Program-made: the position numbers and the translations under genes
Shown: piece by piece, positions 1 to 6,321 of the stretch
Layout: each line of letters starts with the position of its first letter
Numbering within the stretch: position 1 is the first letter of the stretch
The notes under the pieces: model-generated
What the model saw: only the letters and a program-made list of their open reading frames with translations
Told to the model about the DNA's origin: nothing
The model's database searches: none
DNA from: Nitrososphaeria archaeon
GTDB taxonomy: Archaea > Thermoproteota > Nitrososphaeria > JACIWG01
Length of the DNA stretch: 8,482 nucleotides
Direction: 5' to 3'
Assembly (NCBI GenBank): GCA_014361085.1
Contig: JACIWG010000061.1
Coordinates: forward strand, 1-8,482

Positions 1-2
1 AT

Positions 3-830
3 TCAATAAGTTTTACTAAAGAAATTTTAGATGCAGCACCTAAATTAAAAGCCATCTTTTTTGCATGCGGCAGCGTCAAACCATATATTACAGATGAAGT
101 TTGGAAAAGAGGAATTAAGATAACAAGTGCAGTTAATGTTAACGCAATACCAGTTGCAGAATTCACCCTAGGCATGATACTATTATCATTAAAACATGTA
201 TTCAAATTCAATAACGAATTACATGAAAAGGGGCTAAAAGCATGGAGGAAAACATTTTCAAGAGATAATGTCCCAGGTTATTATAAAAGTACAGTTGGCA
301 TAGTAGGCTTTGGACAAGTAAGCAAACATTTAATAAAACTACTTCAACATTTTGATTTAAATATTCTAATATATTCAAAACATCTTTCAGACGAGGAGGC
401 TGAAATATTAAAAGTAAAAAAAGTGCCTTTAGATGAACTAATGTCAAGAAGCGATGTTATAACAGTTCATGCAGCAAACATTCCACAAAATAAAAATTTA
501 ATAAACAAGGACAGACTTTCCAGAATGAAGGATGGAGCGACCATAATAAACACTTCAAGAGGACCACTAATAGATGAGGAGGCACTTATCAACGAATTGA
601 AGACAGAAAGGATTTACGCGTGCTTAGATGTATTCAATAACGAACCACCGCAAGAAAAAAGCGATTTTTATAAACTAAAAAACTGTATAATTACACCACA
701 CATCGCAGGAAGCATTAATAATGAATGCTATAGGCTAGGGCAGCAAGTTCTAAGAGAAATAAAACATTATTTAGCAGGAGAAAAATTTGAAATTGAAATA
801 ACTAAAGACAAAATTGAAACAATTGCCTAA
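3..830 (+). CDS. D-2-hydroxyacid dehydrogenase (NAD-dependent), 5' end outside the window
   Basis: The frame is open from the window edge, giving 275 visible residues. Family members are usually 310-330 residues, so roughly 40-50 are missing; the ATG at 174 is internal. Seen in the sequence: a Rossmann nucleotide-binding loop VGIVGFGQVS around residues 98-107 (third glycine replaced by Ser), the signature NTSRGPLIDEEA with the catalytic Arg near 186, the catalytic Glu in FNNEPP near 214, and the catalytic His in ITPHIAG near 233. Upstream, AIPVAEFTLGMIL is the usual segment before the NAD domain. The family interconverts 2-oxoacids and D-2-hydroxyacids with NAD(P)H (phosphoglycerate, glyoxylate or hydroxypyruvate reductases); the substrate cannot be told here. 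It is a soluble cytoplasmic enzyme. The stop is TAA, and the next intact gene is over 450 bases away, so it looks unlinked to what follows. Confidence 0.93.
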   Translation, partial: SISFTKEILDAAPKLKAIFFACGSVKPYITDEVWKRGIKITSAVNVNAIPVAEFTLGMILLSLKHVFKFNNELHEKGLKAWRKTFSRDNVPGYYKSTVGIVGFGQVSKHLIKLLQHFDLNILIYSKHLSDEEAEILKVKKVPLDELMSRSDVITVHAANIPQNKNLINKDRLSRMKDGATIINTSRGPLIDEEALINELKTERIYACLDVFNNEPPQEKSDFYKLKNCIITPHIAGSINNECYRLGQQVLREIKHYLAGEKFEIEITKDKIETIA

Positions 831-1284
831 AAAATTTTTAGAAGAAAAAAGCCTATTTGTGAAACTAGAACAGCTAAAGTTCTCATTAAATCAAGTTTAT
901 TAAATAGGTGGAGGAAAACGATTGGCCCAAAAAGAACTGTTATAGAAAAACAAATTTAAGAAATTATGGCAACAGTTCTAAACTCGTAGAGGATTGCAAC
1001 ATTTTTAACATCCTTAACTTTATCGTCTTCCATGTCAATTATCCCTTGAGCAACTTCTCTTTCCGGGTTCGTGAAGGAGTAAATAGTGCTGTCAAGATAG
1101 GGTCAATTTAGCCGGTACCTAGAGCGAGCCAAAGATGAAGGCGACATCTCAATTAATGAAATACTTAAATGCTACAAAAACATTATAGCTTATAGGGTTA
1201 CATTTAGTATTTTTGGACCTATAAATTTAGGTGATGTTTCAACTTAGGTGTAGGAATTATTCTTATGGGAATAGGACAAATTTT
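831..1284. other. Gene-poor stretch with broken coding remnants on both strands
   Basis: No intact gene is supported in these 454 bases. Two short frames look protein-like but lack starts. On the minus strand, 1102 down to the stop at 956 gives 48 residues including EREVAQGIIDMEDDKVKD and ending RTVAIIS. On the plus strand, 1101-1247 gives 48 residues including YLERAKDEGDISINEILKCY. The plus fragment has a stop immediately before it; a frame change near 1100 would join it to VREGVNSAVKIGSI encoded at about 1067-1108. I do not recognise either family. A 67-residue plus-strand ORF at 908-1111 overlaps the minus fragment and is probably spurious over most of its length. The reading is decayed genes or a rearrangement scar. 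Confidence 0.4.
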
Positions 1285-1572
1285 CTAAGATTTTATAACC
1301 GATTTGATAAATTCTATGATTTCCCTACTTCTTGCTGGATTGAGTGAAATAGTCTCACCACCTTTATGAATTAAGATGTAATGTTCTTTAACTAACTCTT
1401 CTATACAGTTCCTAACTCTTTTCCCATCTCTTCTAATTTGCTTAGCGATCCAGTTGACTAGCGTGTCGACTGGTAGATATCTTGCCCCCCAGCAATTTTT
1501 TCTTAGAGGCCTGTTCATAATATCGGCTTTGATTTCAGCATCGCTTACTTCCAGCTTTATCATAAAGTTCAC
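1285..1572 (-). CDS. Small winged-helix-like protein, hypothetical
   Basis: A 95-residue protein of unknown function. Residues about 33-64 (LPVDTLVNWIAKQIRRDGKR and the following helix) look like a helix-turn-helix. Residues about 65-78 (YILIHKGGETISLNP) look like the two-stranded wing, followed by a C-terminal helix. This suggests a DNA-binding wHTH domain; the fold is inferred from pattern only. The N-terminus is short and has two possible starts: GTG at 1572, with AAAGGT about 7 bases upstream, or ATG at 1563, which gives 92 residues. The stop is TAG. It is transcribed away from the wHTH gene at 1627, and only 54 bases separate them, so the two may share control elements. No enzyme motif or membrane segment is seen. 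Confidence 0.6.
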   Translation of the reverse strand: MNFMIKLEVSDAEIKADIMNRPLRKNCWGARYLPVDTLVNWIAKQIRRDGKRVRNCIEELVKEHYILIHKGGETISLNPARSREIIEFIKSVIKS

Positions 1573-1590
1573 TTATAATACCTTTAGAAG

Positions 1591-1603
1591 TTAAATATAA
1601 ATA
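1591..1603. promoter_or_regulatory. TATA box, possibly shared by two divergent genes
   Basis: The AT-rich box TTAAATATAAATA lies between two divergent wHTH genes. Its centre is about 30 bases before the ATG at 1627 and about 25 before the GTG at 1572 (34 before ATG 1563). Archaeal TATA boxes sit about 25-30 bases before the transcript start, so the box fits leaderless transcription of the plus gene and near-leaderless transcription of the minus gene. No purine-rich ribosome site precedes 1627. TATA-like runs read in both directions, so bidirectional use is possible but unproven. Confidence 0.55.
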
Positions 1604-1626
1604 CTGTCTTTTTGATATAGACAACT

Positions 1627-1977
1627 ATGCCTGAGGAATTGTATACAAAAAAGGAGTATCAATCGATACTGCTGAAGATATTTGGAGAGTCTCCAAAGTT
1701 AAGGATAATAGACTTTTTCCTAGATAACCCATTATTCGATTTCACTAAGAAAGAGGTTATTGAGGCATTGGGAATGAGTAAGCAGACATTCTACAAATAT
1801 TTTGCAGATATAGAAAAATACGGGATTGTTGTTGTATCAAGAAAGATAGGAAAAGCAAAACTTTACAAAATAAACCTAGAAAACCCATTAGTTAAAATGT
1901 TAAAAGAATATGAGACACAGCTTTCCCTACAGGTAGCGGAACATGAGGCAGAGAAGAAAGCGATAAGGGCAGTATAA
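1627..1977 (+). CDS. Winged helix-turn-helix transcriptional regulator
   Basis: A 116-residue cytoplasmic DNA-binding protein. Residues 22-37 (SPKLRIIDFFLDNPLF) form the first helix. FTKKEVIEALGMSKQTFYKY (39-58) is a clear helix-turn-helix with recognition helix SKQTFYKYFADIEKYG. VVVSRKIGKAKLYKINLENP (68-87) is the wing. Residues 88-114 are a charged C-terminal helix that could form a coiled-coil dimer contact. This is the compact ArsR-like/MarR-like wHTH plan common in archaea; no metal- or ligand-binding cysteines are visible. The ATG has no Shine-Dalgarno site but a TATA box about 30 bases upstream, so the mRNA is probably leaderless. It is divergent from the small gene at 1572, which hints that it controls that gene and itself. 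The target genes are unknown. Confidence 0.83.
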   Translation: MPEELYTKKEYQSILLKIFGESPKLRIIDFFLDNPLFDFTKKEVIEALGMSKQTFYKYFADIEKYGIVVVSRKIGKAKLYKINLENPLVKMLKEYETQLSLQVAEHEAEKKAIRAV

Positions 1978-2088
1978 CCTTACAATTCTATCATAAATAC
2001 AGAAAAGTCTGAAATCTGGATTAAAAGATTAGGATACAAGATGATTATGCAAATGGTCTTAATTGGTACAGGAGAACATAGTTTACTG

Positions 2089-2410
2089 CTACTTTATCAG
2101 GTTTTCTAGCTTTGATACCTTAACATACGAGTTTACCCTATTTCTTAAATCATCATCTTCTGTTACAAGAGCAAGATTCCTTTCTCTACCACAGTGCACG
2201 TATGAGTCATCATGAACAAAAGTTTCTTTTCACATGCTAATTCAACTATTTGTTCTTTAACACATTCTATTCTAACTATTATCATTTTTTATAAAACCAT
2301 ATTTGAAAGCTCGTATCCTGCAAGCTCTAGAGTAGAACCTTCAGCAAGCAATCCACTCTATTCGCTTTAATAGCCTTAAATATGGATGAGGAGTCGAAAA
2401 CATACTTCAT
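2089..2410 (-). pseudogene. vapC: vapC, broken PIN-domain toxin
   Basis: The start ATG at 2410 overlaps the antitoxin stop by four bases (ATGA), the usual vapBC coupling. Frame 1 gives MKYVFDSSSIFKAIKANRVD with the first conserved PIN Asp (D6). A lost T near 2350-2353 would restore LLAEGSTLELAGYELSN, which carries the conserved Glu. An in-frame TAA follows NMVL; about 25-30 residues of the middle helices then seem to be missing, since only about 107 codons remain against a usual 130. The frame resumes at IIVRIECVKEQIVELACEKK, and a second lost T near 2214-2218 restores HDDSYVHCGRERNLALVTED, with the last acidic PIN residues, up to the stop at 2089. PIN toxins are Mg-dependent RNases that cleave tRNA or rRNA. 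This copy is very unlikely to be active because of the apparent deletion. Confidence 0.85.
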
Positions 2411-2637
2411 CTTGAAACTCTGTCCTCTCTAATTGATCTAACAATATCCTCTATCCTAATCTTTCCCAAAGTAGGCTTCATCTCCTCAATCTTCTCTTTC
2501 AATCTCTTAATTTCCTCTTCCCTTATACAATCTTCTATAGCCTTCCTTAGAACATGTGAAGGCTTTATCCCATACTTTTTCATCTTCTCCTTAAGTTCAA
2601 CAGGAATCTTAACAGAAACAGTAACATACTTACCCAT
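2407..2637 (-). CDS. vapB: VapB-type antitoxin, ribbon-helix-helix
   Basis: A 76-residue protein. Residues 3-11 (KYVTVSVKI) form the DNA-contacting strand, and 12-41 hold the two helices of a ribbon-helix-helix fold (PVELKEKMKKYG, then KPSHVLRKAIEDCI). Residues 36-55 are a highly charged helix, and the C-terminal part (KIRIEDIVRSIRED) is the type of tail that binds and blocks the toxin. VapB dimers repress their own operon and neutralise VapC. Gene order, antitoxin before toxin with a 4-base overlap, is typical. The antitoxin is intact while its toxin is broken, so it is now an orphan antitoxin or repressor; it might still neutralise a related toxin elsewhere. The ATG lies about 30 bases after a TATA box, so the mRNA is probably leaderless. 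Confidence 0.85.
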   Translation of the reverse strand: MGKYVTVSVKIPVELKEKMKKYGIKPSHVLRKAIEDCIREEEIKRLKEKIEEMKPTLGKIRIEDIVRSIREDRVSR

Positions 2638-2660
2638 TTCAAGACACTAAACATACTACC

Positions 2661-2670
2661 ATATTATAAA
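2661..2670 (-). promoter_or_regulatory. TATA box of the vapB operon
   Basis: Read on the minus strand the box is TTTATAATAT, centred about 28 bases before the vapB ATG at 2637. There is no ribosome-binding site between them, which fits a leaderless or nearly leaderless transcript. VapB itself would be expected to bind near here. Confidence 0.5.
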
Positions 2671-2690
2671 AGTATAAGGTTTACTAAAAG

Positions 2691-2706
2691 ATCTTCTGTG
2701 GAAGAT
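2691..2706. repeat. Short inverted repeat between divergent promoters
   Basis: ATCTTC-TGTG-GAAGAT is a 6-base dyad with a 4-base gap. It lies in the 153 bases between vapB (leftward) and the YwgA-like gene (rightward). Dyads of this size are typical operator half-sites, and a RHH antitoxin is encoded next door, so it could be a VapB operator. A chance hairpin is equally possible. Confidence 0.35.
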
Positions 2707-2754
2707 GTCTGCTTCAAGATAAAACAATATAGATTAAACAATACCCTTTTAATG

Positions 2755-2763
2755 TTATATAAA
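2755..2763 (+). promoter_or_regulatory. TATA box of the YwgA-HD unit
   Basis: TTATATAAA is centred about 32 bases before the first of three consecutive ATG codons (2791, 2794, 2797). This fits a transcript start at or just before the ATG cluster. No Shine-Dalgarno sequence is present. Confidence 0.5.
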
Positions 2764-2790
2764 CTTATATAGTCTTGTAATTTTATAATA

Positions 2791-3297
2791 ATGATGATGG
2801 ATCCAATAGATTTGGTGCTTGCAATTATCTATTTTGCTGGAGGAAAAATAGATGGAAGAACCAAGATACAGAAAATAGCCTACTTTATAAATGAAAAATT
2901 TGATTGTAAAATCACTTTTATACCACACTATTATGGGCCTTACAGCACTTCTATTGCAAAAACACTTGAAGATTTGGTTGCAACCGACTTTGTTGAGGAG
3001 GAAGCATTGATAACATTAAATGATAGGAAATTTTTTATGTATAGAATAAAGGACGGTGTTAAAAACATTTTAGAACAGAATAAAGAACTATATAAGTTTA
3101 AGACGTTGGTTGAACGTCTTGCTAACGAAAACTTGAACAATGTTATAAACGCGTCAAAGGTTCACTATTTATATAAGAATTCAAATAACAAAGACAGCAA
3201 TTTTTTGATAGAGGAAGCTAAAAAGTATGGATGGAACCTTTCACAAAATGAGGTAAACGATTCACTAATTCTACTTAATGAACTGGAATTAATTTAA
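2791..3297 (+). CDS. YwgA-like protein (COG3432-type), partner of HD phosphohydrolase
   Basis: A 168-residue soluble protein. Residues 22-33 (GRTKIQKIAYFI) and 44-52 (IPHYYGPYS) match the pattern of the bacterial YwgA family, where a GR-x-K-x-QK-x-x-Y helix precedes a HYYGPYS loop; a similar layout occurs in DUF4065/SocA-like proteins. The C-terminal half is mainly helical, with the family-like ASKVHYLY segment at 121-128. The biochemical role is unknown. In Bacillus, as I recall, ywgA is adjacent to the HD-hydrolase gene ywfO; here the same pairing occurs, with only 9 bases before the next gene. That supports a joint function, perhaps control of the HD enzyme. Three ATG codons in a row leave the exact start open by two residues. 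An 8-base inverted repeat with a 5-base loop lies inside the gene at 3100-3120. Confidence 0.72.
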   Translation: MMMDPIDLVLAIIYFAGGKIDGRTKIQKIAYFINEKFDCKITFIPHYYGPYSTSIAKTLEDLVATDFVEEEALITLNDRKFFMYRIKDGVKNILEQNKELYKFKTLVERLANENLNNVINASKVHYLYKNSNNKDSNFLIEEAKKYGWNLSQNEVNDSLILLNELELI

Positions 3298-3306
3298 AGA
3301 TAGAAA

Positions 3307-4604
3307 ATGGCCTCAAAGGATATTGATATAAGAGACCCACTTTATGGTTTTATAGAGTTTCCTTCATCAATTTCACCAATATTAAGTACTTTGCCGCTTA
3401 TTCGATTGACAAGAATAAAACAACTTGCACACACATACCTCGTTTATCCTAGCGCTGTACATACAAGATTTGAGCATTCATTAGGCACTTATCATATAGC
3501 TGGCCTAATGGCACATAAGCTGGACTTTAAAAAGGAAGAAGTGGAAAACATACAATTAGCTGCATTACTACATGATATAGGACATGGCCCATACTCTCAC
3601 CCGTTTGAAGACGTTATGAGATATATTACGGGAGATGAGAACTTTTCACACGAAAGAGTAAGTGAAATCGTTATTGAAAACGAGCCGTCACTTAAAAAAG
3701 TTTTAAGCAACAAAAGAAGAAAAAGGATACTTGAAATCTATAATGAACAAAGCTTAGCTTCTGATATAATTTCAGGAAGCTTGGACGCGGACAAACTAGA
3801 TTATCTAAGACGAGACTCCTATCATACTGGTGTTAGCTACGGGATATTTGATTTTGAAAGAATAATAAGAACTTTAACAAAAATAGGTAGAGAGGGAAGG
3901 GAATATTTGGCAATAGTGAGAAAGGCATGTACGCATTGGAAGGATATAGACTTGCCAGATATTCAATGCACACTCAAGTTTATGAGCATAAAACAAGATT
4001 AATTACAGATGATATGTACATAAGAGCAATCAAGCTTGCAATAGACGATGGAATCATTGATCGTGAAACATTAAACCCGGATAAGGTTAGTCCTGAAAAG
4101 TTCCTAAAAAAGTATCTTGAACTTGATGACCATACAATCTTTTATAAAATTATTCATATGAAAGGTAATAAAAGGTCAAAGGCAAAAGACTTTATGGTTC
4201 GCCTCCTTAATAGAAGACTCTATAAAGTCGCCTATGCACTAACTATCAATGAATATGAAATACCTGATATTTTAAACAGAGAAAGAATTTTGAAAATGGA
4301 TAGGAGTGGGATAAATCAGATAGAGAAAAAGATATCAGAGGAGGTTAGAAGTGACCCTGAAGAAATAATACTTCATGTTCAAAGTTCAAAGATAAAATTA
4401 TATGAAAGATTTGATGAAGAAGATTATGTTGATGATGAAAGACTTTTAATAAAAACGGGAGAGAGAGATGTTAAAAGATTTTAAATGACATATCACCTTT
4501 TGCTTTAAAGCAAAAATTTGTTAGAAAACTATACATCTTTTGCCCACAAGAATATAGGGAAAAAGTGAAGGAAGTAAGCCCGAGTATAATTGGCATAAAA
4601 TAAA
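3307..4604 (+). CDS. HD-domain phosphohydrolase, SAMHD1/YwfO dNTPase family (COG1078), frame broken
   Basis: Open pieces are 3307-4002 (231 residues) and 3927-4484 (185 residues). A lost base in AAAGGC at 3921-3926 joins them as YLAIVRKGMYALEGYRLARY, the conserved family segment, giving about 392 residues before the stop at 4482. The metal site of the HD superfamily is complete: H57 in RFEHS, H89-D90 in LLHDIGHG, D160 in SGSLDADKLDYL; H93 and H98 fit additional active-site positions. The tyrosine-rich HTGVSYGIFD follows at 173-182. Beyond the stop, a lost T at 4479-4482 restores NDISPFALKQKFVRKLYIF, and an extra A near 4560-4565 restores EYREKVKEVSPSI up to the TAA at 4602, resembling the family C-terminus. 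Relatives remove triphosphate from dNTPs or have regulated nucleotidase activity; the substrate here is inferred only. It forms a unit with the YwgA-like gene. Confidence 0.85.
4498..4515. repeat. 18-base perfect palindrome
   Basis: TTTTGCTTTAAAGCAAAA is its own reverse complement. It sits 13 bases after the apparent TAA of the HD gene, and inside the reading FALKQK if the tail is still coded. It could form a cruciform or act as a dimer binding site, or be chance in AT-rich DNA. Confidence 0.6.
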
Positions 4605-4634
4605 GGCACCTTCTTCTGTTAAAAATAATTATGG

Positions 4635-4694
4635 TTTATTGTCTTTTTCTGCAAGAATTTAGAAATAAGATTATGTGTTCTTTTTAACTCTTTT
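4635..4694 (+). terminator. T-rich tracts after the HD gene
   Basis: Several T runs (a run of five at 4644-4648 and a longer T-rich tract at 4678-4694) follow the HD gene and precede the ATPase gene. Archaeal polymerases stop at T-rich coding-strand tracts, so these could end the YwgA-HD transcript. Support is compositional only. No clear TATA box for the ATPase gene was found in the same stretch. Confidence 0.3.
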
Positions 4695-4711
4695 ACTAAT
4701 AATTTTCTGGC

Positions 4712-6070
4712 TTGAGTGTTAGGCTTGGTTTCCGTTTAAGAGACAACATGTACTCTTTTTCTAGCGAAAGCTTCAGCTTTCCTCTAGAATGTTTGGGTAA
4801 ACATGTTTGTGTTTTTGGTAGGACTGGTAGTGGAAAGAGTACTACTGCTAAAATTTTATTGCATGAGCTTTTGAGGAACAACGTTTCTGCTTTAGTCTTC
4901 GATAGGGTTGGAGAGTTTAATGTTTTTGATGGTGCAAGGGTTCTTGTTCCTGGAAAGAATTTTAGGGTTGCACCCTTAGCTTTTGAAGGAGATGATGTTG
5001 TTTCTGGTGTGGAAAATATTGTTTCTCTTTTGAACAACTTCTTTTACACAACCTACTTTTCTCCCCTTTCACCCCTACAGTCCAGGGTTTTGAGAGATGT
5101 TCTTGAAGGATACTATTACAGATTTAATGAGGTGATGAAGGTTTCAGGTCTTGTTGACAAGGTTAGGGGTGTGCAGTCTAGGTATTCTAGGGTTAAGGGT
5201 TAGGTTGAAGGCTGCGAGGCTCTTGTTTCAAGACTTTACCCTTTCAGTAGAGGTGTTTTAGCAAAAGTTTTTGATTCAAGCGAAGACGACTTGGATAAGA
5301 TTATATTTGACGGTTTAACTGTAATAGACTTGAGTGTTCTCCCAACAGATGAGGCTAAAAATTTTCTCACCAACATTGTATGTGATAGGGTTTACAGACT
5401 GGGTAGAAGGCTTGAACCTTCAAACAAGCTCAAACTTCTGCTACTGGTTGATGAGGCACACAATATTGCACCACATATTTTAAACTATATTGGTGTTTTG
5501 GAGAAGATTGCGATAGAATTGAGAAAGTATGGTGTAAGCTTGGCTACAGTTTCTACGAGGCCCTCGCTTGTGAGCAAGAATATTATAGCAAACTCTAACC
5601 TGATAATATCACATGCACTCATATCGAACGAGGATATTAGGCTGGTGCTAAATTATATGGTGAACGAGCTTGAACAGGAACAGTACATTCATTTACTGAG
5701 AACATTGGATGTTGGAGAAGCGCTTGTGCAAGCAAACCTTCCAGAATACGGTTGCAGGCCGGTAAAAGTTAAAGTTGGCTTACCAGAGCATATGCAAATA
5801 ATAAACGCGAGACCGAAGAAAACTTTTGTTAAAGAAGAATATGATAAAGGATTAGATAAGGTTTGTGAGCAGTTGCCAGCATATGTTAAGAGGATACTGT
5901 ATACGATAGCATGCTCTGGACAAAATGTTCCAGCAAAAATACTGCCAATTTCGAAAAGAAAATTGAAGGAGGTAGCATACGAATACAATGTGATAGAAGT
6001 TAGAGGAGACAATGTTATTTTAACAGAACATGGTTCAAAGATTGCTAGAAGACTGTTGGCGATTAAATAG
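4712..6070 (+). CDS. HerA-like P-loop ATPase (DUF87 family), interrupted by in-frame TAG at 5201
   Basis: Reading through the TAG gives 452 residues. Walker A GRTGSGKST is at 36-44, with the strand ALVFDRVGEF (60-69) typical of HerA/FtsK-like motors. After the break come VIDLS (204-208), Walker B LLLLVDEAHN with D247-E248, the sensor segment TVSTRPSLVS with R283, and LDVGEALV (332-339). Residues about 390-450 resemble a winged helix. Such ATPases are hexameric DNA translocases that work with nucleases in end resection or defence. The N-terminal HAS barrel of true HerA is absent or very short. The start is taken as TTG 4712, the first start codon after an upstream TAA in the same frame; ATG 4748 is an alternative. 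At the break, one extra G at 5190-5192 plus one lost base at 5214-5216 would give YSRLRVRLKAAEALVSRL, a better family fit than a nonsense codon. Confidence 0.85.
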
Positions 6071-6079
6071 AGGCAATAG

Positions 6080-6281
6080 ATTCTATAGTTAGAATGTGGA
6101 GCCCGAAGGCCGAAGATGAGTCTTCTAAGCCAAAGCTTAGAGGATGATGAAAGCATAGTGGGACCCTTTTTCGGCTGGAAAAGCTTGGTTAAAACATGAG
6201 CGTTAGGGGCCTGAGGGAAACCAAGCCAACTTTCCAGTACACCGGATAAGGTGTAAGGGTCTCCAAAGTTGGGGGAACACA
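6080..6281 (+). ncRNA. Candidate structured RNA between ATPase and nuclease genes
   Basis: The stretch is visibly richer in G+C than its flanks and folds on paper into tiled helices. Hairpin 6080-6085/6090-6095 has 6 pairs. Hairpin 6120-6130/6135-6145 has 11 pairs including two G-U, with loop CAAA. Helix 6160-6168/6255-6263 (9 pairs, one G-U) closes a junction holding a long stem, 6174-6181/6231-6238 plus 6183-6190/6219-6226, and hairpin 6239-6243/6250-6254. The helices follow one another without overlap. I tried SRP RNA, RNase P RNA, 5S rRNA, C/D and H/ACA patterns, and none fits. A competing explanation, a decayed CoA-transferase gene at the same place, is listed separately. Strand is assumed from the neighbours. 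Confidence 0.33.
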
Positions 6282-6319
6282 ATAGGCCAGTAGAGGAGAT
6301 TGTAGAAAATTTTTTGGGA
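6200..6319 (+). pseudogene. Possible decayed C-terminus of a CaiB/BaiF (class III) CoA-transferase
   Basis: In the frame of 6200, the translation contains GKPSQLSSTPDKV, a TAA codon at 6254, then GSPKLGEHNRPVEEIVENFL. The spacing G-x-P-x-x-L-S-x-T-P-x-x-V and then P-x-LGEHN-x-x-V matches the C-terminal signature of CaiB/BaiF CoA-transferases, with one residue missing between the two halves. TGA codons at 6197 and 6212 also interrupt the frame. Before them an open stretch, 6116-6196, reads MSLLSQSLEDDESIVGPFFG and onward, which I cannot place. No N-terminal CoA-transferase domain is present in the window, so at most a fragment survives. Such enzymes move CoA between carboxylic acids. The match rests on recalled motif spacing only, and it competes with the structured-RNA reading. 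Confidence 0.35.
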
Positions 6320-6321
6320 AC

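Noticed and set aside
908..1111. 67-residue plus-strand ORF
   Set aside because: Most of it is antisense to a more protein-like minus-strand fragment, and it has no family resemblance.
3100..3120. 8-base hairpin inside the YwgA-like gene
   Set aside because: It lies within well-supported coding sequence with no T-run or other signal, so chance is the simplest account.
5201..5203. TAG as a pyrrolysine codon in the ATPase
   Set aside because: TAG also ends the genes at 1285 and 6070 in this window, and two small indels give a better protein fit without any recoding.
6144..6214. C/D box RNA, from TGATGA at 6145 and CTGA at 6211
   Set aside because: No proper D' and C' boxes lie between them, and the boxes fall in different helices of the folded region.
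5689..6282. 197-residue minus-strand open frame
   Set aside because: It runs opposite to the C-terminal half of the ATPase and the structured region; the protein has no recognisable motif and the plus-strand reading is far better supported.
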